A stretch of DNA of 17,031 bases from CAYMNU01 sp964391885. GTDB lineage: Archaea; Altiarchaeota; Altiarchaeia; JAFGQM01. The stretch is from NCBI GenBank assembly GCA_964391885.1, contig CAYMNU010000042.1:1-17031 (forward strand), read 5' to 3'. Position numbers and translations under genes: made by a program. Positions 1 to 6,341 of the stretch are shown one piece after another. The notes under the pieces were generated by a model. That model was not told the DNA's origin. It saw only the letters and a list, made by a program, of their open reading frames with translations, and made no database searches. Position 1 is the stretch's first letter. Each line of letters begins with the position of its first letter.

Positions 1-1
1 C

Positions 2-163
2 GACATGCTCAAGGCCTTTCTCCTCTCGATAGGCGTGAGCGAAAGGGTCGCAGACAAGGACGCCTGCATGATGGAGCACATACTGAGCAGGGAGACCCTG
101 AGCAAACTCAGGGCACTCTCCAAAAAGGGGAAAAGTGCTGCGAAACCTTTTCGAAACGCATGA
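2..163 (+). CDS. DtxR/MntR-family metal-dependent transcriptional regulator, C-terminal fragment
   Basis: Only the last 53 codons are present; the gene begins before the window. The visible part carries the pattern DKDACMMEHILSRETL, which matches the start of the metal-binding and dimerisation domain of DtxR/MntR/IdeR-type repressors (consensus roughly DACRIEHxxSxET). The Glu-His pair in that motif contributes to metal coordination in the family. The N-terminal winged helix and any SH3-like C-terminal domain are not seen; the protein ends soon after the motif with a short basic tail, so it is the short, SH3-less form. In the family these proteins bind DNA when loaded with Fe2+ or Mn2+ and repress metal-uptake genes. 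It reads toward uL3 and ends about 115 nt before it, but uL3 has its own TATA box, so the two need not share a transcript. The family call rests on one motif. Confidence 0.72.
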   Translation, partial: DMLKAFLLSIGVSERVADKDACMMEHILSRETLSKLRALSKKGKSAAKPFRNA

Positions 164-166
164 ATG

Positions 167-174
167 TTTTTATA
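167..174 (+). promoter_or_regulatory. Putative archaeal TATA box for the uL3 operon
   Basis: TTTTTATA lies just after the stop codon of the DtxR-like gene. With the usual archaeal spacing of about 25 nt from box centre to transcription start, transcription would begin near 195-200. That leaves a leader of about 80 nt before the uL3 ATG, unlike the nearly leaderless aIF1 and eL14 genes here. No better TATA-like element sits 25-35 nt before the ATG. Confidence 0.55.
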
Positions 175-279
175 CCCCACCCTTCTAACATACCGCTTTT
201 TTCTGGCGTTGAAGCAAAAGCAAGTTCCCAGGCATAGAGTTAATCATGCATTGGCAACCCACATCACCAATCATTTTCA

Positions 280-1302
280 ATGGCCAAGTACCACAAGCCC
301 CGTTGCGGGTCAACGGGCTATTCACCGAGAGTAAGGGCGAAGAAGGAGACGCCCAGCGTATGCACCTATGCCCCCACTCAGGAGGCTGTCGCACAGGCCT
401 TCCTCTGTTATAAGGCAGGCATGACCCATATCATCGCAAAAGATCTTGAAAAGAAATCCCCGACCCATAACATGGATGTTCGCATCCCAGTCACAATTCT
501 TGATTGCCCCCCGCTTACTGTGTTTGGCATCCGAGCATACGTCAAAGGCTACAATGGGGACGAGGCGCTGACGGATGTTTTCGCCGAAAAGCTAGACAAG
601 GACCTTGAAAGGGCCATGCAGGTCCCGAAAGAAGTCAAAGACAAAAAAGAGTCCCCCGAAGCCAAAAGGGCGGCAGGAGAAAAGAAGATAGAAGATAATA
701 TGTCTAACATAATAAAGTTTATGCTCCTGGCTCATACCCAGCCCAGGAAGTCCGGCCTCGGCAAGAAGAAGCCCTCAATAATGGAATTGGGCATAGGCGG
801 CGACATCGCTGCACAATGGGCATATGCCAAAGAGATGCTCGGCAAGGAAGTAAGCATTACTGATGTTTTCAGCGACAGCGACATGGTCGACATAATCGCA
901 GTCACAAAAGGCAAGGGCTTCCAAGGCCCTGTCAAGAGGTGGGGCATCAAGCTCCAGAAAAGGAAGGCAAAGCGCGCCGGCCATATGAGGCACGTTGGTT
1001 CAGTGGGCGGCTGGAAGCCTGCCACCCTCAGCTGGCTGACGCCCATGGCGGGCCAGATGGGTTACCACAACAGGACCGAGTTCAACAAGCTGGTCATGAA
1101 ACTGGGCGAAAAGGGCGAGGAAGTGACTCCGGAAGGCGGCTTTGTCGGATATGGGCTTGTAAAGGGACAGTATGCGATATTAAAGGGCTCAATACCCGGC
1201 CCGAAGAAGCGCGCAATTGCGCTGAGGAAGTCAATAAGGCCCGGCAAGGCGCAGCAGTTCGCGATTGATTACATAGCAAAAGAATCACAGCAAGGCTCAT
1301 AA
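280..1302 (+). CDS. rpl3: Large-subunit ribosomal protein uL3
   Basis: This 340-residue protein is a core component of the 50S subunit; its central extension reaches the peptidyl-transferase centre and it nucleates early subunit assembly. The N-terminus (MAKYHKPRCGSTGYSPRVRA) has the archaeal/eukaryotic form HxPRxGSxxxxPRxRA. The conserved core follows around residues 208-265, with VTKGKGFQGPVKRWG, then HMRHVGSVGGW and MAGQMGYHNRTEFNK. A charged Lys/Glu-rich insert at about 115-140 is the usual variable region of archaeal uL3. The ATG was chosen because it gives the standard N-terminus; in-frame sequence upstream to the stop at 241-243 has no start codon. No Shine-Dalgarno is visible. It is the first gene of the operon, and its stop overlaps the uL4 start (TAATG). 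Confidence 0.98.
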   Translation: MAKYHKPRCGSTGYSPRVRAKKETPSVCTYAPTQEAVAQAFLCYKAGMTHIIAKDLEKKSPTHNMDVRIPVTILDCPPLTVFGIRAYVKGYNGDEALTDVFAEKLDKDLERAMQVPKEVKDKKESPEAKRAAGEKKIEDNMSNIIKFMLLAHTQPRKSGLGKKKPSIMELGIGGDIAAQWAYAKEMLGKEVSITDVFSDSDMVDIIAVTKGKGFQGPVKRWGIKLQKRKAKRAGHMRHVGSVGGWKPATLSWLTPMAGQMGYHNRTEFNKLVMKLGEKGEEVTPEGGFVGYGLVKGQYAILKGSIPGPKKRAIALRKSIRPGKAQQFAIDYIAKESQQGS

Positions 1303-2225
1303 TGGCTGCAGAAAAAACCAAGGTGGCAAAGGCCGCAAAGAAAGAAGTCAAGAAGGCAAAGGTTTCTGCCCCAAAGGCAAAAGCCCCTTCTATGGGTTCA
1401 CCAGATAGCCCAAAGCTTACAAAGACATCAAAGAATCATGTCGCTAAACTCCTCACGCTAAAGGGTGCAGTTAAAGGCGAAGTGACGCTCCCGGATGCAT
1501 TCAGTACAGAATACAGGCCCGATATAATCTTAAGGGCATTCTCGGCAGAAAAGTCCTGGGAAAAACAGCCGTTCGGCAGCGACCCGAGGGCGGGATTCAA
1601 GACGACGGCAGACTACTACTCGCGAAGGCGTGAATATTACCGCATGACCATGAACCGCGGAATGTCAAGGCTGCCGAGAGTCAAGCGCCCCAAGGGCGGT
1701 CTTGGCGAAGTAAAGTTTGTCCCACATTCAAAGGGCGGCCACAGGGCTCACCCTCCAAAGACCGATAAAGTATGGGCAAAGAAGATTAACGAGAAAGAGT
1801 GGATACTTGCGCTTAAATCGGCAATCGCCGCGACTGCAAACGCAGAGCTTGCAACCGGCTTTGGGAGAAACCATGCCGCAGACGGCATCACGCTTCCACT
1901 GGTCATCGAAAACTCGTTCGAGTCGCTCGTTAGGACTAAGGATATCGAAGATGTCTTTGAAAAACTGGGCGTAATCCAGGATATAGAGAGGGCGTCGAAA
2001 AGAAAGGTGAAAGCAGGCAAGGCACGAACCGGCAAGTTGAAATATAGGACATCAATACTTGTCGTAGTATCACAGCCATGTGACGCAGTCCGCGCCAGCG
2101 AAAACCTCGCAGGAATTGACGTGGTCGATGTGGACGGCCTGGACGTCGGCCTCTTGGCACCGGGCGGTTTTCCAGGAAGGCTTACGCTATGGACTGAAGG
2201 CGCAATTGAAATGCTATCAAAATGA
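1302..2225 (+). CDS. rpl4: Large-subunit ribosomal protein uL4 with Lys/Ala-rich N-terminal extension
   Basis: uL4 binds 23S rRNA domain I and its loop forms part of the exit-tunnel constriction. The conserved body begins near residue 50 (LKGAVKGEVTLPDAFSTEYR, then PDIILRAF), the normal N-terminus of archaeal uL4. Tunnel-loop features follow at about 95-155, including RGMSRLPRVKRPKGG and the HSKGGHRAHPPK stretch. The protein is 307 residues, while archaeal homologues are typically about 255; the excess is residues 1-48, a low-complexity Lys/Ala/Pro tail. A start at Met31 would remove most of the tail, but the first ATG overlaps the uL3 stop by one base like other junctions in this operon, so it is preferred. 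A 52-nt gap, unusually wide here, follows before uL23. Confidence 0.97.
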   Translation: MAAEKTKVAKAAKKEVKKAKVSAPKAKAPSMGSPDSPKLTKTSKNHVAKLLTLKGAVKGEVTLPDAFSTEYRPDIILRAFSAEKSWEKQPFGSDPRAGFKTTADYYSRRREYYRMTMNRGMSRLPRVKRPKGGLGEVKFVPHSKGGHRAHPPKTDKVWAKKINEKEWILALKSAIAATANAELATGFGRNHAADGITLPLVIENSFESLVRTKDIEDVFEKLGVIQDIERASKRKVKAGKARTGKLKYRTSILVVVSQPCDAVRASENLAGIDVVDVDGLDVGLLAPGGFPGRLTLWTEGAIEMLSK

Positions 2226-2277
2226 TCTCACTACGCTCGAACATTTTTTCGAAGAGTCATGAAGGACAATCAAAAAA

Positions 2278-2529
2278 ATGAAAACGATACTGTTTCCAAT
2301 ACTGACAGAAAAAAGCTTCGATCTCCTCGAGACCGAGAACAAAGTGGTCTTCGCGGTATCACCGAAGGCGACGAAGCTGGAGATAAGGGATGCGGTAGAG
2401 AAAGCATACAATGTGAAGGTGGATTCAGTAAATGTCATAAATGATTTTCGAAGGGAGAAAAAGGCGATAGTCAAGCTGAAGCCCGATTTCGAAGCGGGCA
2501 AGATAATCTCTGATTTAGGATTGATGTAA
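2278..2529 (+). CDS. rpl23: Large-subunit ribosomal protein uL23
   Basis: This 83-residue protein sits at the polypeptide tunnel exit and, in the family, is a docking site for SRP and SecY. The family signature is clear: ILTEKSFDLLETENKVVFAV near the start (TEK...E..NK..F.V), then KATKLEIRDAVEKAYNVKVD and SVNV. Length matches archaeal uL23 (80-90). The ATG at 2278 places the motif as expected; an earlier ATG at 2259 is in another frame. No clear Shine-Dalgarno is present. It is separated from uL2 by one base (TAAGATG). Confidence 0.97.
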   Translation: MKTILFPILTEKSFDLLETENKVVFAVSPKATKLEIRDAVEKAYNVKVDSVNVINDFRREKKAIVKLKPDFEAGKIISDLGLM

Positions 2530-2530
2530 G

Positions 2531-3271
2531 ATGGGTAAGCGTTTGATACAACAGGCAAGGGGCAAAGGAGGGCCGAGGTACAAAACACCCAGCCACCGCT
2601 TTAAGGCGGACATTAAGTACATGGACATACACACATTCAAGAAAGGGGGGATCATGCAGGTCATCGATATAATCGCAGATCCAGTTCGCTCAGCACCGAT
2701 CGCAAAGATGATGACTGAAGACTTCCAGACTTTCTATATACTCGCGCCAAACGGTATAATGGTGGGCGATATAATTGAATTCGGCGAGAGCATAGACGTG
2801 AGCAATGGCAATATACTGCCTATAGAGAACATAGTGGAAGGGACATCAGTCTATAATCTCGAGATAGTCCCCGGCGACGGCGGCAAGTTAGTCCGCTCTT
2901 CGGGCATATCTGCACAAGTCATCTCCCAGGATTCAGAGACACAGATGACTATTGTGAGAATGCCTTCTAAGCGAAGGATAAGCATCAAGTGGGGCTGCAG
3001 GGCGACTGTCGGCTCCGTCGCGGGTGCCGGGAGAACCGAAAAACCCTTCGTGAAAGCGGGCAACAAATACAAGGACAAGCGCTCAAGAGGAAAGTTATAC
3101 CCCATTACGTCCCCCGTGGGCATGAACGCACAGGACCATCCATTCGGCGGCAGGACAAGCATAGGAAGATCAAGCTCATCTAAGAGAAACGCGCCCCCGG
3201 GCCAGAAAGTAGGCCACATCGCACCCAAGCGGACCGGTGTCAGGAGGACGAGAGCCAAGGAGCAGAAGTAA
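2531..3271 (+). CDS. rpl2: Large-subunit ribosomal protein uL2
   Basis: uL2 is essential for subunit association and for shaping the peptidyl-transferase centre. The 246-residue length fits the archaeal family. The N-terminus MGKRLIQQARGKGGPRY is typical, followed by the OB-like and SH3-like RNA-binding domains (about 35-165). The conserved C-terminal loop VGMNAQDHPFGG lies at residues 196-207 and retains the Asp-His pair, of which the His matches the functionally important His229 of E. coli as I recall it. Directly after it the usual third Gly and Asn-His-Gln-His run are replaced by RTSIGRSSSS, unlike most archaeal and eukaryotic uL2. The tail APPGQKVGHIAPKRTGVRR is normal. Its stop abuts the uS19 ATG with no spacer. 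Confidence 0.98.
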   Translation: MGKRLIQQARGKGGPRYKTPSHRFKADIKYMDIHTFKKGGIMQVIDIIADPVRSAPIAKMMTEDFQTFYILAPNGIMVGDIIEFGESIDVSNGNILPIENIVEGTSVYNLEIVPGDGGKLVRSSGISAQVISQDSETQMTIVRMPSKRRISIKWGCRATVGSVAGAGRTEKPFVKAGNKYKDKRSRGKLYPITSPVGMNAQDHPFGGRTSIGRSSSSKRNAPPGQKVGHIAPKRTGVRRTRAKEQK

Positions 3272-3667
3272 ATGGCTAAAAAGGAATTTTTGTTTCACGG
3301 AAAAAAGCTGGAAGAGCTGCAGGCTATGGATATAGAATCCTTCATAGAGCTGCTACCGTCCAGGCAGAGGCGGAGCGTTAAGAGAATGCTTGCCGGAAAG
3401 GACGATGACAGGTCCAAGCTTTACAAAAAGATAAAGGACGGCAAGAGAAAGATAAGGACGCACTGCAGGGAATTCATCATACTGCCAAACATGGTGGACT
3501 TGACAGTATCTGTCCACAACGGCCGGGCCTTCCAAGATGTATTAATCAAAGACAAGATGATAGGCCACACTCTTGGCGAGTTCGCCTTGACCAGAGCCTT
3601 CCTGACGCACTCGACGCCGGGCATTGGCGCTTCAAAGTCAACTAAATTCGTATCGGTGAGAGCATGA
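3272..3667 (+). CDS. rps19: Small-subunit ribosomal protein uS19
   Basis: uS19 lies in the head of the small subunit near the tRNA A site and forms a pair with uS13. The protein has 131 residues, within the archaeal range, with the archaeal N-terminal segment (FLFHGKKLEELQAM, then FIELLPSRQRRSVKR) and the universal core VHNGRAFQDVLIKDKMIGHT plus LGEFALTR near residues 80-110. The ATG follows the uL2 stop directly. An AAGGAG sequence about 9 nt upstream could serve as a Shine-Dalgarno, although it also codes for the end of uL2. The last four bases overlap uL22 (ATGA). Confidence 0.98.
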   Translation: MAKKEFLFHGKKLEELQAMDIESFIELLPSRQRRSVKRMLAGKDDDRSKLYKKIKDGKRKIRTHCREFIILPNMVDLTVSVHNGRAFQDVLIKDKMIGHTLGEFALTRAFLTHSTPGIGASKSTKFVSVRA

Positions 3668-4116
3668 AAGTCAATTATGCATTTAGTCCGGAAGATGAGA
3701 GTTTTGCTGCCAAGGCTAGCGGCAGGGAGCTTAGAGTCAAATTCAAAGACTGTATTGAGATATGCGCTTACATACAAGGCATGAAGGCCCAGGAGGCCGA
3801 AAAGCACTTGCAGGCAGTAATAGACAAAAAGGAGTACATACCCATAAAGAAGACCAAGAGGCAGGGCGGCCACAAAACCGGCATGAAGCCATTCGGAAGG
3901 CAACCCGCTAAAGCAGTCGATGCGGTTCTCGGAGTGCTCCAGGCGGCAATGAAGAATGCTGAGTTTAGAGGGCTTGACCTAGACAATTGTTTAATTCGTT
4001 CAGCACTTGCACTGCGGGGCCATAAGATGCGCAAGAGGAGGCCTCAGGGAAGACAAGCAGTATACGAGACGCATCTAAGTAATGTTCAAATATTTTTAGA
4101 GGAGTTGTCAGAATAA
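3664..4116 (+). CDS. rpl22: Large-subunit ribosomal protein uL22
   Basis: uL22 contributes a long beta-hairpin that lines the exit tunnel opposite uL4. The 150-residue protein matches archaeal uL22 in length and shows the fold's helices (AYIQGMKAQEAEKHLQAVID; PAKAVDAVLGVLQAAMKNAE; FRGLDLDNCLI). The hairpin tip is atypical. Most archaeal homologues have PRAxGRA followed by a Thr-His-Ile-Glu strand; here residues 121-133 read KMRKRRPQGRQAV and the strand is LSNVQIFLEE. A GGTGA sequence four bases before the ATG is one of the better Shine-Dalgarno candidates in the window. It overlaps uS19 by four bases and uS3 by one (TAATG). Confidence 0.95.
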   Translation: MKVNYAFSPEDESFAAKASGRELRVKFKDCIEICAYIQGMKAQEAEKHLQAVIDKKEYIPIKKTKRQGGHKTGMKPFGRQPAKAVDAVLGVLQAAMKNAEFRGLDLDNCLIRSALALRGHKMRKRRPQGRQAVYETHLSNVQIFLEELSE

Positions 4117-5135
4117 TGGCCATCGAACGTCTTTTCATTGGTGAGGGTGTCAAGGAGGCTGAGGTAAAGAAGTACCTTATGGGTGAGCTCAAACGCGCCG
4201 GCCTTGCATCCATCCAGATACAGAGAACCCCGCTTGTCACACGGATAGTGCTTCATTGTGACAGGCCTGCACTTGTCATAGGCAGGAAGGGCAGTAACGT
4301 AAAGGCAATAACCCACACGATTGAGCAGGACTTCAAGATAGAAAAGCCTGAGCTTGAAATCAAGAAAGTGGAAAAGCCTAATTTGGAGCCGCTCATAGTG
4401 GCTTACAGGCTGGCATCCGCGCTTGAAAGGGGCATGAACTCAAGAAGGGTGGGGTACAAAGCCCTTCAGGCTATCATGAGAGACGGCGCAAAGGGCGCTG
4501 AGATTACACTATCAGGGAAGCTTGTAGGCAAAGGGGGCCGGGCAAGGGTCCTTAAGATGAAAGCAGGCTATATGAAGAAGTGCGGCCATCCTTCGCTTGA
4601 GCAGGTATTACACGGTGAGACTATAGCCACTTGTAAGGCGGGCACAATAGGTGTCGGGGTAAGCATAGTCCCCCAGAACACGCATTTCCCAGATGAGATA
4701 AACCTTATCAAGCCAGAAGATTTTGAGGTAGAAGAAGTCGTTGTAGCTGTTGAGGCAGAAGGTCAAAAGCCTGAAGAACCTGTTGGTAAAGGTTCAGCTG
4801 CCAAGAAAAAGGATTCAGCTGCCAAGAAAGAAGACTCGGCCGATAAGAAAGAAGCACCTGCCAAAGAGGCTTTAAAAAAGACGGATGGTACTAAAGGTAT
4901 TAAATCAACAGAGGCTGTGAAAAAGGAAGTGCCAAAGGCTGACACAAAAGCTTCTGAGGAAAAGTCCGACGACTCGAAAACAGAGGATATGGCAAAGGCC
5001 CCAAAACCCATTAGCAAGAAGGCCGAAAAGCTCGAGGAAAATATCCCTACAAAAGAGGTTAAAGAGGCTGCAAAGCCATCAAAAGCCAAGGAAACGACAA
5101 AAGAGGCGACGCCTGCAAAGGGGGCCAAGAAATAA
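4116..5135 (+). CDS. rps3: Small-subunit ribosomal protein uS3 with about 120-residue Lys/Ala-rich C-terminal tail
   Basis: uS3 forms part of the mRNA entry tunnel in the 30S head. The archaeal body occupies residues 1-215: a type-II KH domain with the GxxG loop in VIGRKGSNV (54-62), then the C-terminal domain with LVGKGGRARVLKMKAGYMKK and the region AGTIGVGVSIVPQNTHFPDE. Typical archaeal uS3 stops near 210-230 residues, but this protein runs to 339. The excess (about 218-339) is low-complexity Lys/Ala/Glu/Ser sequence with three 7-residue repeats at its start, probably disordered. There is no stop or frame change between body and tail and the tail ends one base before uL29, so it belongs to the gene. 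A GAGGAG lies about 11 nt before the start. Confidence 0.97.
   Translation: MAIERLFIGEGVKEAEVKKYLMGELKRAGLASIQIQRTPLVTRIVLHCDRPALVIGRKGSNVKAITHTIEQDFKIEKPELEIKKVEKPNLEPLIVAYRLASALERGMNSRRVGYKALQAIMRDGAKGAEITLSGKLVGKGGRARVLKMKAGYMKKCGHPSLEQVLHGETIATCKAGTIGVGVSIVPQNTHFPDEINLIKPEDFEVEEVVVAVEAEGQKPEEPVGKGSAAKKKDSAAKKEDSADKKEAPAKEALKKTDGTKGIKSTEAVKKEVPKADTKASEEKSDDSKTEDMAKAPKPISKKAEKLEENIPTKEVKEAAKPSKAKETTKEATPAKGAKK
4794..4856 (+). repeat. Three tandem 21-bp repeats in the uS3 tail
   Basis: Three in-frame 21-bp units encode SAAKKKD, SAAKKED and SADKKEA, starting at codon 227 of uS3. The first two units are almost identical in DNA as well as protein, and the third has drifted. This suggests the tail grew by local duplication or slippage. 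Confidence 0.8.
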
Positions 5136-5136
5136 A

Positions 5137-5355
5137 ATGGCGATAATGCGCACATCAGATATCAGGAAGCTGGAACTCTCCCAAATAGATGAGAAGATCT
5201 CAGAGCTGGAGATAGACCTTGGTAAGATGAAAAGCCAGGTGAGGTCCGGCGGCGCGCCTGAGAACTCTGGCAAGGTGGGCGAGATAAAGCGAACCCTTGC
5301 AAGGCTCAAGACTATAAAGGCCCAAAAGGAAAAGGAATCAAAGGCCTCTAAGTAA
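5137..5355 (+). CDS. rpl29: Large-subunit ribosomal protein uL29
   Basis: This 72-residue, mostly helical protein sits at the tunnel exit beside uL23 and in the family contributes to the SRP/translocon docking surface. It shows the two-helix hairpin of uL29: RTSDIRKLELSQIDEKISEL then LEIDLGKMKSQVRSG, with the archaeal linker APENSGKVGEIKRTLARLKT. The ATG is one base after the uS3 stop (TAAAATG). It is the last gene before the internal promoter for aIF1. Confidence 0.97.
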   Translation: MAIMRTSDIRKLELSQIDEKISELEIDLGKMKSQVRSGGAPENSGKVGEIKRTLARLKTIKAQKEKESKASK

Positions 5356-5358
5356 TCA

Positions 5359-5366
5359 TTTATATA
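5359..5366 (+). promoter_or_regulatory. Putative internal TATA box before aIF1
   Basis: TTTATATA lies in the 39-nt gap between uL29 and the aIF1 ATG. With standard spacing, transcription would start at about 5388-5392, giving a leader of only a few bases. It is one of the clearest TATA boxes in the window and implies that aIF1 and downstream genes can be transcribed separately from the uL3 promoter. Confidence 0.65.
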
Positions 5367-5394
5367 CCCTCAGTCTCAAATAACAAGGCAAATT

Positions 5395-5694
5395 ATGTCT
5401 GAAATATGCGATAAGTGCGGACTGCCAAAAGATATCTGTGCATGCGGCGAGATTTCGAAGCAGCAAGCTAGACTGGTTATAAGGTCCGAGAAACGTCGCT
5501 ACGGCAAGCCGGTGACATTGGTTGAGGGTCTTGAGTCTGACCAGAAAGAGATAATGAAAAAGCTCAAGGCAAAGCTCGCTTGCGGAGGTACATTAAAAGA
5601 CGGTGCAATCGAGCTCCAGGGTGCGCATATCAAGAGGGCGAAAGAGCTTCTTGTTGATTTGGGCTTTCCTGAAAACACAATAGAAGCGTCATGA
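5395..5694 (+). CDS. Translation initiation factor aIF1 (SUI1 family)
   Basis: aIF1 binds the small subunit near the P site and monitors start-codon pairing. The 99-residue length is normal. The N-terminus carries the archaeal Cys cluster (Cys5, Cys8, Cys15, Cys17 in ICDKCGLPKDICACGE), which probably binds zinc. The SUI1 domain follows, with KRRYGKPVTLVEGL, LKAKLACGGTLKDGAIELQG and the C-terminal LLVDLGFPENTI. The start was chosen because it gives the archaeal N-terminus and sits about 30 nt after a strong TATA box. It overlaps the RNase P gene by four bases (ATGA). The order uL29, SUI1, Rpp29, uS17 is common in archaea. Confidence 0.96.
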   Translation: MSEICDKCGLPKDICACGEISKQQARLVIRSEKRRYGKPVTLVEGLESDQKEIMKKLKAKLACGGTLKDGAIELQGAHIKRAKELLVDLGFPENTIEAS

Positions 5695-5972
5695 TAACGC
5701 CTTATAATATACTGAGGCATGAGCTTGTGGGAATCAGGGCTTCGGTCGCAGGCTCCGCAGACAAGGGAATTGTCGGACTGTCGGGAACAATAAGCGATGA
5801 GACCCTAAAAACAATCACTCTCAAGGGCCCGAAAGGGACCAAAACGGTAGCGAAAGAGAACACAACTCTTTCGATCCACACTGATGGCGGCGACGAGCTG
5901 CTAGTCAATGGGTCGCTTCTTCTAGGCAGACCCGAGGAGCGCATAAAAAAGAAGATAAGAATAAGCTTCTGA
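5691..5972 (+). CDS. rnp1: Ribonuclease P protein component 1 (Rpp29/Pop4)
   Basis: Archaeal Rpp29 pairs with Rpp21 and binds the specificity domain of RNase P RNA, which trims the 5' leader from pre-tRNA. The 93-residue protein has the family pattern: NILRHELVGIRASVAGSADK at the start, GIVGLSGTISDETLKTI in the Sm-like barrel, and the C-terminal VNGSLLLGRPEERIKKKIR helix. Its ATG overlaps the aIF1 stop, so the two are probably translated together. A 23-nt gap follows before uS17, slightly wider than most gaps here. Confidence 0.95.
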   Translation: MITPYNILRHELVGIRASVAGSADKGIVGLSGTISDETLKTITLKGPKGTKTVAKENTTLSIHTDGGDELLVNGSLLLGRPEERIKKKIRISF

Positions 5973-5995
5973 TTGCGCTTCTTTAGAAAAACAAA

Positions 5996-6340
5996 ATGGC
6001 TGACAAAGCTAAAATAAGTGATGTGTCCCCCAAGGGGGTTCCGACAAGAGGATCGGTGATAGAAGGTGTCGTGGTCAGCGATAAGATGAACAAGACCGTC
6101 ACCGTCAGGGCAGATTATATAATAAAGGTTCCAAAATATGACCGGATGAAGAGGCGCCATACAAAGATAAAAGCCAGAAATCCGCCAGAGATTGATGCAA
6201 AAATAGGCGACTTTGTGAAAATAGCCGAATGCCGCCCCTTATCAAAAACAGTGCATTTCATAGTCATCGAAAAGAAAGAGGCTCCGAAGACTGTCTCATC
6301 GCCGATAGTCAAAAAGCTTGAAGGTTCCACTAAGAAATAA
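5996..6340 (+). CDS. rps17: Small-subunit ribosomal protein uS17
   Basis: uS17 is a primary 16S rRNA-binding OB-fold protein needed for early 30S assembly. The sequence shows VIEGVVVSDKMNKTVTVRAD, the PKYDRMKRRHTKIKARNPPE segment and the hallmark GDFVKIAECRPLSKTVHF near residues 71-88. At 114 residues it is in the archaeal range, with a short basic C-terminal tail. There is no Shine-Dalgarno; the ATG is preceded by A-rich sequence. One base separates it from uL14. Confidence 0.97.
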   Translation: MADKAKISDVSPKGVPTRGSVIEGVVVSDKMNKTVTVRADYIIKVPKYDRMKRRHTKIKARNPPEIDAKIGDFVKIAECRPLSKTVHFIVIEKKEAPKTVSSPIVKKLEGSTKK

Positions 6341-6341
6341 A

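Noticed and set aside
2259..2444. Alternative open frame at the start of uL23
   Set aside because: It is in another frame than the clear uL23 sequence and encodes no recognisable protein.
4794..4856. Short tandem repeats as a possible CRISPR array
   Set aside because: The repeats are in frame inside uS3, have no spacers and follow codon boundaries, so they are protein-level repeats.
4763..5155. Antisense open frame opposite the uS3 tail (130 codons, Ser/Phe/Ala-rich), with similar ones at 6966-7337 and 9607-9921
   Set aside because: Each lies opposite a Lys/Ala/Glu-rich tail. Codons such as AAG, GCC and GAA read in reverse give Leu, Phe, Ser and Gly without stops, so these are composition shadows.
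5395..5448. Cys cluster at the start of aIF1 as a novel fusion
   Set aside because: A CxxC...CxC N-terminus is common in archaeal SUI1 proteins.
6318..6341. Upstream extension of uL14 to the ATG at 6318
   Set aside because: It would overlap uS17 by 23 bases and adds eight residues that do not match the family; the ATG at 6342 gives the standard start.
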